A stretch of DNA of 64,000 nucleotides from JAJNBA01 sp963842295 (GTDB lineage: Bacteria > Actinomycetota > UBA4738 > HRBIN12). The position numbers were made by a program, and so were the translations under genes. Positions within the stretch are counted from its first letter, which is position 1. Each line of letters starts with the position of its first letter. The notes beneath the pieces are model-generated. The model was not told the origin of the DNA, searched no databases, and worked only from the letters and a program-made list of their open reading frames with translations. The stretch spans positions 248,001 through 312,000 of the forward strand of contig CAWJFY010000005.1 of NCBI GenBank assembly GCA_963842295.1, given 5' to 3'. Shown in pieces: positions 1 to 9,410 of this stretch.

Positions 1-2
1 CC

Positions 3-815
3 GGCGGCACCTGGAGGGCGAGCCTCCAGGGTCAGCAGCATCACCTCAAGAGCGAGGAACAGCTGGCGACCTTCAAGCGGACCATGCAGACGCTCGGCTT
101 CTACTGGCAGGAGATGGATCCCGAGGAGTACGCGACGTATGAAGGCCAACAGGGGCGCATCGACGACCTGTTCGACGTCCTCGCGAAGGAGCGCCTCGCC
201 GGGTGGGTCACGCTCGCCGAGGAGCGGCTCGCGGGCACACCCGTGAACGTGTATCTCTGCGGCGGGAACGACGACACCGACGAGGTGTTGACTGCCCTCG
301 ACGAGGCATCGGGCGAGCGCGTCGTGAACGCGGAGAACCGGGCAGTGCCGCTCGATGACGAGCACGAGCTCCTGACGATCGGCTACTCGACGCCGACACC
401 GTGGGAGACGCCGCGCGAGCGGACCGACGAGGAGATCGGAGAGATCATCGAGAAGCTGATGCCGGCTGTCGCTGATCCGGCCAAGACCGTCTTCAACTTC
501 CACTGCCCGCCGCTCGACTCCGGCCTCGACACATGTCTGAAGCTCGATGCGTCGGTCTGGCCGCCGAAACCAGTGATCGAGAGGGGTCAGCCGGTCCACT
601 ACGGCGCAGGGTCGCAGGCTGTGGCGGACGCGCTCACCAGCTACCAGCCCATCGTCGGCCTCCATGGCCATATCCACGAGTCCCGGGGGGCGACCAAGTA
701 CGGCCGCACTCCGGCGTTCAACCCCGGCAGCGAGTACGGAGAGGGGGTATTGCGCGGCCTGATCGTCGCGATCCGGGGAGGAGAAGTGCTGGGACACCAG
801 TTCACGTCCGGCTGA
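3..815 (+). CDS. Metallophosphoesterase, 5'-truncated by window edge
   Basis: The reading frame is already open at base 3, so the start and the N-terminal metal-binding motifs (DxH, GDxxD) lie outside the window. What is visible is the C-terminal half of a calcineurin-like phosphoesterase: an FNFHCPP segment near position 495 and the late motif GLHGHIHES near position 660, whose GHxH histidines bind the two metal ions in this family. It would hydrolyse a phosphomonoester or phosphodiester, substrate unknown. It sits 29 bp before an amine/amino-acid permease and the oxidoreductase cluster, so it may process a phosphorylated intermediate of the same pathway (inference). Confidence 0.75.
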   Translation, partial: GGTWRASLQGQQHHLKSEEQLATFKRTMQTLGFYWQEMDPEEYATYEGQQGRIDDLFDVLAKERLAGWVTLAEERLAGTPVNVYLCGGNDDTDEVLTALDEASGERVVNAENRAVPLDDEHELLTIGYSTPTPWETPRERTDEEIGEIIEKLMPAVADPAKTVFNFHCPPLDSGLDTCLKLDASVWPPKPVIERGQPVHYGAGSQAVADALTSYQPIVGLHGHIHESRGATKYGRTPAFNPGSEYGEGVLRGLIVAIRGGEVLGHQFTSG

Positions 816-844
816 GCCGGCGTGACGCACAGAAGGAGGGAGGG

Positions 845-2487
845 ATGGCTGAAGCGGTAGCGCCGCAGGTCTTCACCCGGCGAGCTTCAGGTCTCGTTCG
901 GGTGATGTCGCCGTACTCGGCGTTCATCTACAACGTCCTCACGATGGGCCTGATCTTCCCGTGGACGTACGTCTGGGCACCAACGGCGTTCCAGGGGTCG
1001 AACCTGGTCCTCGGGATCTTTTTCGCGTTCCTCTTCGAGCTGCCGATCGCGCTCGCGTACGTCTGGCTGGCGACCGCACTTCCCCGGTCGGGCGGCGACT
1101 ACGTGTTCCAGAGTCGCGTGTTCGGCGGCGGGTTCGGGTTCACGGTGGTGTTCGCGTTCTTCGTGGTCTGGATCCTTCAATGGGTGGCGCTGTCCGGATG
1201 GCTGATGGCCGTCCTCGGCATCGCGCCGACCTTCATCGGGCTCGGCGTCACGCTGAACAACCAGGCACTGATCGACTTCGGCGCCTGGGCTGCCACGGCC
1301 AACGGCATCATCATCATCAGCATCCTCAACGCGGCGCTGTCCCTCGTGCTGCTCGTGACGGGATTCCGCAACTACGTCCGGTTCCAGTACGTGATGTGGT
1401 ACGCGATCCTCGCGTCCTTCGCCGTGATGTTGATCCTGTTCTTCACGACGAACGCTGGGGACTTCCGGTCGAGCCTCGATGGGTTCGCGAGCGCCACTGG
1501 CGGAACACCGGAGTTCTTCGCGACGGCGAAGGCCGCCGCGGCGGATGCCGGTGTGAACTTCAACCCGCCGTTCTGGCTCTTCGGAACGCTGATGGTGGCA
1601 CCGATCGCGTGGACGAGCCTGCAGTGGGCTACCTACTCCTCCGAGCAGGGCGGCGAGATCAAGAACGCCAACGTGTTCAGGAGCCAGGTGTTCATCATCG
1701 TGGGCTCGCTGACCCTGACGGCGGCGCTGTTGATCCTCCTCGCCGTTGCGATGGAGGGCGGCATCGGGCAAGAGGGGCTCATGGTTGCCTCGTCCGGCTA
1801 TTGGTACTTGGTTCCCGAGGCGAAGCTCGTCGATGGGGTGGTACCTCTGATGCCGAACCTGATCGCGATCGCGCTCACCTCGAGCCCGATCCTGATCGGG
1901 GTCATCGGCATCGGGTACATCCTCAATTCCTTCCAGATCGTCTGCAACTGCTATATCGGGACGACGCGGATCATGGTCGCGCAGGGGCTCGACGGGTTGC
2001 TGCCCGACTGGTTCGCGCGTGTGCATCCACGGTGGAAGACACCCTTGAACGCGCACATCGCGTACTTCCTGGCGGCGATCCCGGTGATCTGGGGGTACAA
2101 CAAGATCGGCGACTGGTTCCGCTGGACCCTCGGGATCACGTTCGCGAACGGCGCGGTGATGACGCTCTCCGCGCTGGCGGCGGCGCTGCTGCCCTATCGC
2201 GCCGCGAAGGTGTACGAGGCATCGCCTGGCGCCGAGTACAAGCTCGGGAACACGCCGCTCGTGACCGTGGTCGGAGCTCTCGGGTTCCTGTTCGGAGCCT
2301 TCATGGTCGGGTCGTTCCTGTTCGTGGACAACCTCGGCCTCGCGGCGTCGATCAACGGGTGGTTCCCCTACTACATCGTCCTGGGGACGGCGCTGTTCGG
2401 GCTGCTCGTGTACTTCGTCATGCGGCAGGTCCGGGCCAGTGCCGGTCTGAAGGTCGAGTACGCGTTCCGGGAGATCCGCCGGAGTAG
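845..2487 (+). CDS. APC-superfamily amino acid/amine permease
   Basis: This is an integral membrane transporter of about 547 residues with roughly a dozen hydrophobic helices, starting MAEAVAPQVF. The first helix region (SAFIYNVLTMGLIFPW) and the Gly/Ser-rich segments fit the amino acid-polyamine-organocation family. The start at 845 follows the Shine-Dalgarno sequence GAAGGAGGGAGGG. As sequenced, the frame runs on to 2659 through a low-complexity tail that overlaps the next gene by 107 bp. Adding one C near 2477 gives the ending REIPPE and a stop at 2487, so I take a one-base deletion as likely. The neighbouring dimethylglycine/sarcosine-dehydrogenase-like gene suggests it imports a methylated amine or amino acid (inference). 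Confidence 0.85.
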
Positions 2488-2506
2488 CGCTGAACGACTG
2501 GCGGAA

Positions 2507-2530
2507 GGGCGGGGCCGTCAGGCCTCGCCC
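2507..2530 (+). terminator. Intercistronic hairpin after the permease
   Basis: A ten-pair stem (GGGCGGGGCC / GGCCTCGCCC, one G-U pair) closes a GTCA loop. There is no U-tract, only TCCTCC after it. It may be a weak terminator or an mRNA-stability element that uncouples permease from dehydrogenase expression. Confidence 0.4.
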
Positions 2531-2552
2531 TCCTCCGTCCGGGGAGACGTCA

Positions 2553-4979
2553 GTGAGCGATCGTGCACGCGCGGTGGTGGTGGGCGGCGGCGTCACCGGG
2601 TGCAGCGTGGCGCTGCACCTGGCGCGCGCCGGGTGGACGGACGTGCTGCTGCTGGATAAGGGCGAGCTGACGAGCGGGTCCACGGCGCACGCTGCCGGGC
2701 TCGTGACGATGTTCAATCCCTCGCCGACGATGATGGCGTTCCGCCGGTATTCGGTGGAGCTGTACCGCGATCTCGGGGTGTTCGACCCGGTGGGAAGCCT
2801 TCGTATCGCCTCGAGCGCGGAGTCGTTCCAGGACCTGCAGCGGGGCGTGTCACGGGCCCGGGGGATCGGACTCGAGGTGGAGCTCCTCTCGGCCGACGAG
2901 ACGCTGGAGCGGATGCCGGCGGCGAGCCGCGAGTCGCTGTTCGGCAGTGTCTGGCTCCCCGGTGACGGCTTCCTCGACCCGCACACGGCGACCTACGCCC
3001 TGGCGAACGCCGCCCAGGGCCTCGGTGTCCGGATCCGGACGGGGGAACGCGTGACGGGGATCGAGCTTTCCGACCGGCGCGAGATCACCGCCGTCCGGAC
3101 ACGGGCCGACCGGATCGAGTGCGAGGTGGTTGTGGACGCCGCCGGCATCTGGGCGCCTCGGGTCGCGGCGATGGCCGGAGTGCGGATCCCGTCGACGCCG
3201 GTCGATCACCAGCACATCGCCCTGAAGGCGGTGCCCGGCTGGGAGCTCGCGCGGGACATGCCGTGCTTCCGAGATCCCGACAACCTCGTCTACGGCAAAT
3301 CCGAGTCCGGCGGCGTTGTCTTGGGCGGCTACGAACCCGACCCGGTCGCTCGGTGGGTCGACGGCGCGCCGTGGGAGCACGGGGCCCGGTCCGTCCCGCC
3401 CGACATGGATCGGTTCGAGCAGCTGCTCCGAGGGGCAGCTCGCCGGTTCCCCTTCGTCGCGGACGCGGAGATCGTGAAGCTCGTCTGCCACCCGGACGCG
3501 ATGACGCCCGACGCGAACCCGTTCGTCGGCCCCGTCCCCGACGTGCGTGGCTTGTGGATGGCCGCCGGGCTCTCGCTGAACGGTTTCGGGGGCGCCGGCG
3601 GGCTCGGGAGATCGCTCGCCGAGTGGGTCACCGGAGGGGAGACCGAGCTCGACCTCACGGCGTACCGGCCGTGGCGATTCGGACGCGTCCACGAGGACGC
3701 CGGATGGGTCGCCGAGCTCGCCCGGGAGAGCTATCGCTACTACTACCTCCTACGGTATCCCTTCGATCACGACGAGCTGGGCCGGCCGAAGCGCCTGTCG
3801 CCGCTGCACGGACGGCTCCAAGACGCCGGCGCCGTCTTCCAGGTGAAGCACGGTTGGGAGCGAGCGGAGCGATGTGAGCCGGGCGAGCCGTGGCGACGCG
3901 CCGGGCCCGACCAGCGTGCGTTCGGGTGGACACGGCCGCCATGGCTCGACCGGGTCGGCGAGGAGCACCGGGCGGTCCGCGGCAGCGCCGGCCTCTTCGA
4001 CCTCAGCTCGTTCGGGAAGATCGAGGTGAGTGGTCCGGACGCGCTCCGGTTGCTCGAGCGGGCGGCGGCGAACGACATCGACGTGACGGCGGGCTCCGTC
4101 GTGTATTCGCAGCTCCTCGATAACGGTGGGGGGATCGTCGGCGATGTGACGATCATCCGGCTCGGCGACGAGCGCTTCCGGATGATCACCGGCGCGGGCG
4201 CGATCGACGGCGATCTCGGATGGCTGCGCAGCATCGGGGTTCGGGAGGAGCTGCACGATGTGTCCCTGCGGGACACGAGCGAAGAGCTCGCCGTGATCGC
4301 GCTGTGGGGACCGGCGGCTCCCGAGATCCTCGGGGCCGTCACGAACTCGAGCCTCGAGCTCGCGGACTTCCCGCGGATGCACGGCCGGGACGTGCGGGTT
4401 GGCGCCGCGCCCGTGTCGGCGCAGCGTGTCAGCTTCGCAGGCGAGGCTGGATGGGAGCTGTTCGTGGAACCCTCCTGGGCCGTCGAGGTATGGGATCGAC
4501 TGATCGCGGCGGGTGAGGAGCACGGCGTGCAGGTGTGCGGCTACCGATGCCTGGATGGGCTCCGGATCGAGAAGGGCTTCCGCTCTCTGGGCACGGACCT
4601 GACCGCGAACGACACGCCGCTGGACGCCGGCCTCGAACGGTTCGTGGCGTTCGACCGCGAGGGGTTCCTCGGACGAGAGGCGCTCCTCGCCCAACGGGCT
4701 CGAGGCCCCGAGCGACGGCTCCGCACGCTGCTGATCGGGGAGAGCGACCCGTACGTCCCCATCTACGGAGGCGAGGCGGTTCTCCGCGGGTCGGAGGTCG
4801 TCGGTCGGCTCCGGAGCTGCGCCTACGGGTTCACGGTCGGGCGCAACGTGGGCGTCGCATCCCTGCCGCTCGAGCTCAGTCACGGCGAGGAGTTGCGGAT
4901 CGACGTGTTCGGCGAGGCGGTCCCGGCCGAGGTCGCCCCCGATGTCCTGGTCGGAGCGGGCGGGAAGGTCGCCGCATGA
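2553..4979 (+). CDS. FAD-dependent dimethylglycine/sarcosine dehydrogenase-like protein with GcvT domain
   Basis: This 808-residue protein has an N-terminal Rossmann FAD-binding motif (VVVGGGVTGCSVALHLARAG) and the segment GELTSGSTAHAAGL. The His there aligns with the histidine that carries covalent FAD in dimethylglycine and sarcosine dehydrogenases. The N-terminal ~370 residues are a DAO-type oxidoreductase, and the C-terminal ~400 are a folate-binding aminomethyltransferase (GcvT) fold with the usual YRCLDGLRIEKGFR region. Family members oxidatively demethylate N-methylglycines and pass formaldehyde to tetrahydrofolate. The GTG start follows GGGGAG. The stop overlaps the next gene in ATGA. 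A paralogue lies on the other strand at 6977-9406. The exact substrate cannot be read from the sequence. Confidence 0.85.
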   Translation: MSDRARAVVVGGGVTGCSVALHLARAGWTDVLLLDKGELTSGSTAHAAGLVTMFNPSPTMMAFRRYSVELYRDLGVFDPVGSLRIASSAESFQDLQRGVSRARGIGLEVELLSADETLERMPAASRESLFGSVWLPGDGFLDPHTATYALANAAQGLGVRIRTGERVTGIELSDRREITAVRTRADRIECEVVVDAAGIWAPRVAAMAGVRIPSTPVDHQHIALKAVPGWELARDMPCFRDPDNLVYGKSESGGVVLGGYEPDPVARWVDGAPWEHGARSVPPDMDRFEQLLRGAARRFPFVADAEIVKLVCHPDAMTPDANPFVGPVPDVRGLWMAAGLSLNGFGGAGGLGRSLAEWVTGGETELDLTAYRPWRFGRVHEDAGWVAELARESYRYYYLLRYPFDHDELGRPKRLSPLHGRLQDAGAVFQVKHGWERAERCEPGEPWRRAGPDQRAFGWTRPPWLDRVGEEHRAVRGSAGLFDLSSFGKIEVSGPDALRLLERAAANDIDVTAGSVVYSQLLDNGGGIVGDVTIIRLGDERFRMITGAGAIDGDLGWLRSIGVREELHDVSLRDTSEELAVIALWGPAAPEILGAVTNSSLELADFPRMHGRDVRVGAAPVSAQRVSFAGEAGWELFVEPSWAVEVWDRLIAAGEEHGVQVCGYRCLDGLRIEKGFRSLGTDLTANDTPLDAGLERFVAFDREGFLGREALLAQRARGPERRLRTLLIGESDPYVPIYGGEAVLRGSEVVGRLRSCAYGFTVGRNVGVASLPLELSHGEELRIDVFGEAVPAEVAPDVLVGAGGKVAA

Positions 4980-5875
4980 CCACGATCGAGGAGGTGCTCG
5001 GGCGCGTCGCCGCGTGGCGCGGCCGCGAGCCGGTCGTCTCTGAGCTCTCCGGTGGACTGACGAACACGAACTACCTCGTGGACGTCGATGGGGACCGCTA
5101 CGTCGTACGGATCCCCGGAGCCTCGACGGAACTCCTGGCCGTGGATCGGGAGAACGAGCGGCACAACGCGGCGGCCGCGTCGACGACGGGTGTCTCCCCT
5201 CGCATCGTCGAGGTGCTTGAGGACCTCGATGTGATGGTGATCGAGTACATCGACGGGGTGACGATGTCGTCCCAGCGGCTCCGGGCGAAGGAGATGGCGC
5301 CGCGGATCGCGGCGTCGCTCCGCCGCCTGCACGCCGGACCGCGGTTCCGGCAGGACTTCGACATGTTCCGCCTCACCGAGTTCTACGTTCGCGTCTGCGC
5401 CGAGCGTGACGTCCGGATCCCGGACGGCTTCGGGGAGCACCGCGACGACGTCGAGGCGATCGAGCTGGCGCTGGCCGCGAGGCCGCTGCCGACGCTGCCC
5501 TGCCACAACGACCTGCTCGCGGAGAACTACATCGACGACAGCGTGCAGCTGTGGATCGTCGACTTCGAGTACAGCGGGAACAACGACCCCGCGTTCGAGC
5601 TGGGCGACACCGCGCAGGAATGCGGTTTCGACGCCGATCTGCGCGCCGCCCTCTGCGAGGCGTACTTCGGGGAGGCGACGCCGGCCCTCCTCGCACGGAT
5701 GGAGCTGCAGGCGGTGATGGCCGACGTGGGGTGGACCCTGTGGGCCGCGATCCAGGCGACGATCTCATCGATCGACTTCGACTTCTGGGGTTGGTCGGAG
5801 GAACGCTGGGGGCGGGCCCGCGACGTGTTCAGTGGCCCGGAGTTCGGTCGGCACCTCAGAGAGATCGCGCGTTGA
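4976..5875 (+). CDS. Choline/aminoglycoside-kinase-like phosphotransferase
   Basis: This 299-residue protein has the APH/choline-kinase fold. The catalytic loop is CHNDLLAENY (His-x-Asp with a downstream Asn), followed by the metal-binding IVDFEYSG. The N-lobe contains LTNTNYLVDVDGDRYVVRIP, typical of LicA/choline-kinase relatives. It would phosphorylate a small hydroxylated or amine substrate with ATP. It is translationally coupled to the dehydrogenase by an ATGA overlap, which ties it to the same pathway. A paralogue at 9411-10335 sits next to the other dehydrogenase copy and shares the STELL-(A/G)-(V/I)-DR segment. Substrate is unknown; choline, ethanolamine or a related amino-alcohol is plausible. 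Confidence 0.8.
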   Translation: MTTIEEVLGRVAAWRGREPVVSELSGGLTNTNYLVDVDGDRYVVRIPGASTELLAVDRENERHNAAAASTTGVSPRIVEVLEDLDVMVIEYIDGVTMSSQRLRAKEMAPRIAASLRRLHAGPRFRQDFDMFRLTEFYVRVCAERDVRIPDGFGEHRDDVEAIELALAARPLPTLPCHNDLLAENYIDDSVQLWIVDFEYSGNNDPAFELGDTAQECGFDADLRAALCEAYFGEATPALLARMELQAVMADVGWTLWAAIQATISSIDFDFWGWSEERWGRARDVFSGPEFGRHLREIAR

Positions 5876-5906
5876 CGAACCCGCTGAGCCGCCGCACCCT
5901 GGGACC

Positions 5907-6200
5907 GTGAGGATCGAAGCCACGCCGGAGGCCGTCGAGCACGTCCGGTCGCGGGGCGGCGTGCTCTACGTGTGGACGGTGGCCATGGAGTACGGCTACC
6001 ACCCCATCTTCGTCCTCGAGGCCTCCGTCGAACCGCCCGGGCCGGTGGGCGACTTCCAGCGCTTCGAGGGCGATGGGATCGCACTCCTGCTGGACTGCGG
6101 CGGTCGCAACCTCCCGGAGTCCGTGCATCTGGACCTTTCGGGCGTGGTGCGCAAGCGGCTTCGCGCGGCTTGGAACGGCAACTCGTTCACGCCGGCCTAG
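5907..6200 (+). CDS. Small hypothetical protein, possibly HesB/IscA-like fold
   Basis: About 97 residues from a GTG start (VRIEATPEAVEHVRSRGG). The pattern of a short helix followed by strands, LYVWTVAMEYG and ALLLDCGGRNLPESVHLDL, loosely resembles the HesB/IscA-like fold found as small actinobacterial proteins. However, only one Cys is present, so an iron-sulfur scaffold role is not supported. It lies 31 bp after the phosphotransferase and meets the convergent SDR gene 12 bp beyond its stop. Function unknown. Confidence 0.5.
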   Translation: MRIEATPEAVEHVRSRGGVLYVWTVAMEYGYHPIFVLEASVEPPGPVGDFQRFEGDGIALLLDCGGRNLPESVHLDLSGVVRKRLRAAWNGNSFTPA

Positions 6201-6212
6201 GTCCGGGAATCT

Positions 6213-6977
6213 TCAGCGAGCCGTCCAGCCGCCGTCGACGACGAGCACGGTCCCAGTCACGAGGCTCGCCGCGGGCGATGCGAGGTAGATCACCGCGCCG
6301 GCCACGTCGGTCGTGGTGCCGACGCGTCCGACGGGGAGCCGCTCCAGGACGTCGGCGAGGAACTCCGGCCGATCGAGGCGCTCGGCCGTCCCGGGCGTGC
6401 GGATGAAGGTCGGGCGCAACGCTGTTCACCGTCACTCCGAACGGGGCCCATTCGAGCGCGAGCACCTTCGTGAGCGCGATCACGGCTCCCTTGCTCGCGC
6501 TGTACGCGGCGTGCCTCGGGATCCCGACGAGGCCGGCCTGCGACGCAATGTTGACGATGCGTCCGTGGCGCTGCTCGACCATCCGGCGCCCCGCCGATTG
6601 GCACGCGAAGAACAGTCCCCGAACGTTGACGGCGAACAGCTCGTCCCATTCCGCTTCGGTGGCGTCGAGGGCGTCGTGGTTCGTGCCGAGGCCCGCGTTG
6701 TTCACGAGGATGTCGAGGCGGCCGAACCGCTCGACCGCCTCCTGGAAGGCACGCTCGATCGAAGCCCGGTCGGTGACGTCGAGCGTGACCGCGGCGGCTT
6801 CGCCCCCGGCATCGCGAACCTCCTGACCACCGTCTCTGCGTCGCCGGGGGAGCGGACGGCGGCGGCGACCTTGGCGCCGGCCGAGGCGAGGGCCAGGACG
6901 AGGTCATGGCCGATGCCGCGGCTGGCGCCCGTCACGAGCGCCACCTGTCCGTCGAGGTCGAACCGTGGAGACTCCAT
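6213..6977 (-). CDS. Short-chain dehydrogenase/reductase, two frame breaks
   Basis: This is a classical SDR read in three pieces. It starts at 6977 as MESPRFDLDGQVALVTG with the cofactor motif TGASRGIG. After a frame break near 6830 it continues with VTLDVTDRASIERAF, NNAG and the catalytic YSASKGA (YxxxK). After a second break near 6417 it ends with GRVGTTTDVAGAVIYLASP and VVDGGW. Together these give a normal ~254-residue enzyme. Its ATG overlaps the TGA of the upstream dehydrogenase (TGATG), so it is the last gene of that minus-strand operon. It is an NAD(P)-dependent oxidoreductase of unknown substrate. The breaks look like single-base errors rather than decay, because every motif is intact. 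Confidence 0.75.
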
Positions 6978-9406
6978 CACGCCCTGATCCTCTCGCCGGA
7001 AGGGTCCCAGAGCGTGTCCTCGACGACCTCGGCGTCGACCCACTCTCCGAAGACCTCGATCGAGAGCTTCGTCCCCACGTCCGTGAGCGCGGTCGGGAGG
7101 TACGCGAACGCGATGCTCTTCTCCACGGCGTAGCCGATCCCGCCGGAGGTGATCCTCGCGACGACGTCGTCTCCGGCTCGCACGGGCTCGTTCCCGAGGG
7201 TGGATGAGCGAGTGTCCGTGAGCGTCAGGCAACGGAGTCGTCTCGTCACGCCCTCGTCTCGGAGCCGCCGCACGGCGTCCCGGCCGATGAAGTCGGAACC
7301 CTTGTCGAACGCGACCGCGAAGCCGAGCCCCGCCTCGAGCGGAGAGTCGTCGGGCGTGATATCGGCCCCCCACGACCGGTAGCCCTTCTCCAGCCGGAGC
7401 GAGTCGATCGCGCGATAGCCGGCCGGCAGCAAGCCGTGGGGCTCACCGGCCTCGCGCAGCACGTCCCACAGCCGCGTCGCGAACTCGGTCGGCGGATAGA
7501 GCTCCCAGCCGAGCTCGCCGACGTAGGTGACCCGCGCCGCGAAGCACGGCACGTCCCCGACCTCGATGTCCTTCGCGGTCATGTACGGGAAGGCTTCGTT
7601 CGAAAGGTCGTCGTCGGTGACCGCCGTCAGGATCTCGCGTGCCGCCGGGCCCCAGATCCCCAAGCAGGCGAGGCTCGACGTGGCGTCCCGGACGACCGCG
7701 TCCGAGCCCTCCTGATGCTTCCGGATCCACGCGAGGTCTCTGCTCCCGGAGCCCGTTCCCGTGACCAGCCGGAACAGGTCCGGAGCGAGACGTGTGACCG
7801 TGAGATCCGATTCGATCCCGCCTCGGCGGTTCAACATCTGCGTGTAGACGACGCGTCCGACGCGTACGTCGACGTCGTTCGCGCACAGGCGCTGCAGCAG
7901 GCCCAACGCCCCCGGACCCGAGACCTCGAACTTCGCGAAGCTGGTCTCGTCGAACAGCGCGGCCCGTTCCCGGGTGGCGGCGTGTTCGGCGACGATCGCG
8001 GTGGACCACTGCTCGCCGGCCCAGCCTCGCGGGCGGCGTTCCTCGTGCGCAGGATCTTCGTTGGAACCGAACCAGTTGGCGCGCTCCCACCCGGCTTTCT
8101 CGCCGAACTCGGCGTTCAGTGCTTCGAGGCGGGAGTACGTCGGCGCCATCCGGAGCGGGCGCCCGGCGTCGTTCTCCTCGCCCGGGTACCGGACGTCGTA
8201 GTGCTTCGCGTAGATCTCGTACGCCTTCGCGAGCGCGTAGTCGCGGCTCCCGTACTGGCGGCCGAAGCGGCGGATGTCCATCTTCGACAGGTCCATCGAG
8301 GGCTCGCCGTCCACGATCCACTCCGCGGTCCAGCGGCCGATCCCGGCGGCGCCCGTCACGCCGTGCGCGCAGAACCCTGCCGCCACGAAGAACCCGGCGA
8401 CCTCCGTCTCGCCCAGGATGAAGTCATCGTCGGGCGTGAAGGCCTCTGGGCCGTTGATGAACCGGTTGACCTCCGTCGTCTGCAACGGAGGGATCAGCCG
8501 GAACGCGCCGTCGGCGATCGACTCGAACCGCTCCCACTTCTCGGGCAGGAGCCGGTGGTTGAAGTCGCGCGGGATCGGATCGCTGACGTGCCACGGGTCG
8601 GGATTCCGCTCGTAGCCGCCCACGACGAGCCCACCCACCTCCTCGCGGACGTAGACGAGGTTGTCGGGGTCGCGGAGCGTCGGGAAGTCGGCGCGCACGC
8701 CCTCGATCGGCCGCGTGATCAGGTACTGGTGCTCCATCGAGACGACGGGGATCTCGACGCCCGCCAACCGCCCCAGCTCGTGTGCCCAGATCCCGCCGGC
8801 GTTCACGACGACCTCGGCTTCGATCGCGCCGTGATCGGTCACGACGCCCGCCACGCGGCCGTCACGCACGGTGATCTCCTCCACGCGCACGCCGGTCGTG
8901 ACGCGAGCGCCCGCGGCCTTCGCGCCGGCCGCGAACGACAGGGTGAGCCCGGTGGGATCGATGTGCCCGTCGGTGGGAACGAACTGGGCGCCGAGCACGC
9001 GCGAGGCGTCGATCAACGGGAAGCGTTCGAGAGCCTCCTCGGCCGAGACGATCTCGACCGGGAGCCCGAAGGACTTCGCCCATCCGGCCTGGCGAGCGAG
9101 CGCCTCCATCCGGTACGGCGACGACGCGAGGTGGAGCGTGCCTACCTGGTGCCAGCCCGGGTCGACCCCCGTCTCCTCGGCGAGCGTGGGATACAGCTCC
9201 GCGCCGTACATCATCATCCGGGTGTGGCTCACGGAGTTCCGGAGCTGCGCCACGAGACCGGCCGAGTGGAACGTGGATCCGCTGGTGAGCTCTCCGCGGT
9301 CCACGAGCACCACGTCGGTCCAGCCGAGGCGCGTCAGGTGGTAGGCGATGCTCGTCCCGGCCACGCCGCCGCCGATGATGACGACCTGCGCGCGATCGTC
9401 GGCCAC
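6977..9406 (-). CDS. FAD-dependent dimethylglycine/sarcosine dehydrogenase-like protein with GcvT domain (second copy)
   Basis: This 809-residue protein starts at a GTG as VADDRAQVVIIGGGVAG. It has the FAD Rossmann motif and GELTSGSTFHSAGL, whose His is the expected covalent-FAD site. It then has a DAO catalytic domain, and from about residue 440 a folate-binding GcvT-type domain ending in the usual barrel (YRAIDSLRLEKGYRSWG). It is clearly paralogous to 2553-4979 but diverged along its whole length, so it probably handles a different N-methyl substrate. The operon order on the minus strand is phosphotransferase (4-bp gap), this gene, SDR (1-bp overlap). The family links demethylation to tetrahydrofolate. 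Confidence 0.87.
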   Translation of the reverse strand: MADDRAQVVIIGGGVAGTSIAYHLTRLGWTDVVLVDRGELTSGSTFHSAGLVAQLRNSVSHTRMMMYGAELYPTLAEETGVDPGWHQVGTLHLASSPYRMEALARQAGWAKSFGLPVEIVSAEEALERFPLIDASRVLGAQFVPTDGHIDPTGLTLSFAAGAKAAGARVTTGVRVEEITVRDGRVAGVVTDHGAIEAEVVVNAGGIWAHELGRLAGVEIPVVSMEHQYLITRPIEGVRADFPTLRDPDNLVYVREEVGGLVVGGYERNPDPWHVSDPIPRDFNHRLLPEKWERFESIADGAFRLIPPLQTTEVNRFINGPEAFTPDDDFILGETEVAGFFVAAGFCAHGVTGAAGIGRWTAEWIVDGEPSMDLSKMDIRRFGRQYGSRDYALAKAYEIYAKHYDVRYPGEENDAGRPLRMAPTYSRLEALNAEFGEKAGWERANWFGSNEDPAHEERRPRGWAGEQWSTAIVAEHAATRERAALFDETSFAKFEVSGPGALGLLQRLCANDVDVRVGRVVYTQMLNRRGGIESDLTVTRLAPDLFRLVTGTGSGSRDLAWIRKHQEGSDAVVRDATSSLACLGIWGPAAREILTAVTDDDLSNEAFPYMTAKDIEVGDVPCFAARVTYVGELGWELYPPTEFATRLWDVLREAGEPHGLLPAGYRAIDSLRLEKGYRSWGADITPDDSPLEAGLGFAVAFDKGSDFIGRDAVRRLRDEGVTRRLRCLTLTDTRSSTLGNEPVRAGDDVVARITSGGIGYAVEKSIAFAYLPTALTDVGTKLSIEVFGEWVDAEVVEDTLWDPSGERIRA

Positions 9407-9410
9407 GCGC

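Noticed and set aside
2488..2659. C-terminal extension of the APC permease overlapping the next gene
   Set aside because: The extra tail is low-complexity and overlaps a gene whose FAD motif fixes its own start. A one-base repair gives a natural family-like end at 2487.
887..2986. Long antisense open frame opposite the permease
   Set aside because: Open only because the sense gene's G/C-rich third positions avoid antisense stops. The translation is Arg/Pro/His-rich low complexity with no domain pattern. The same applies to long antisense frames opposite 7436-9574, 10385-12810 and 32191-33708.
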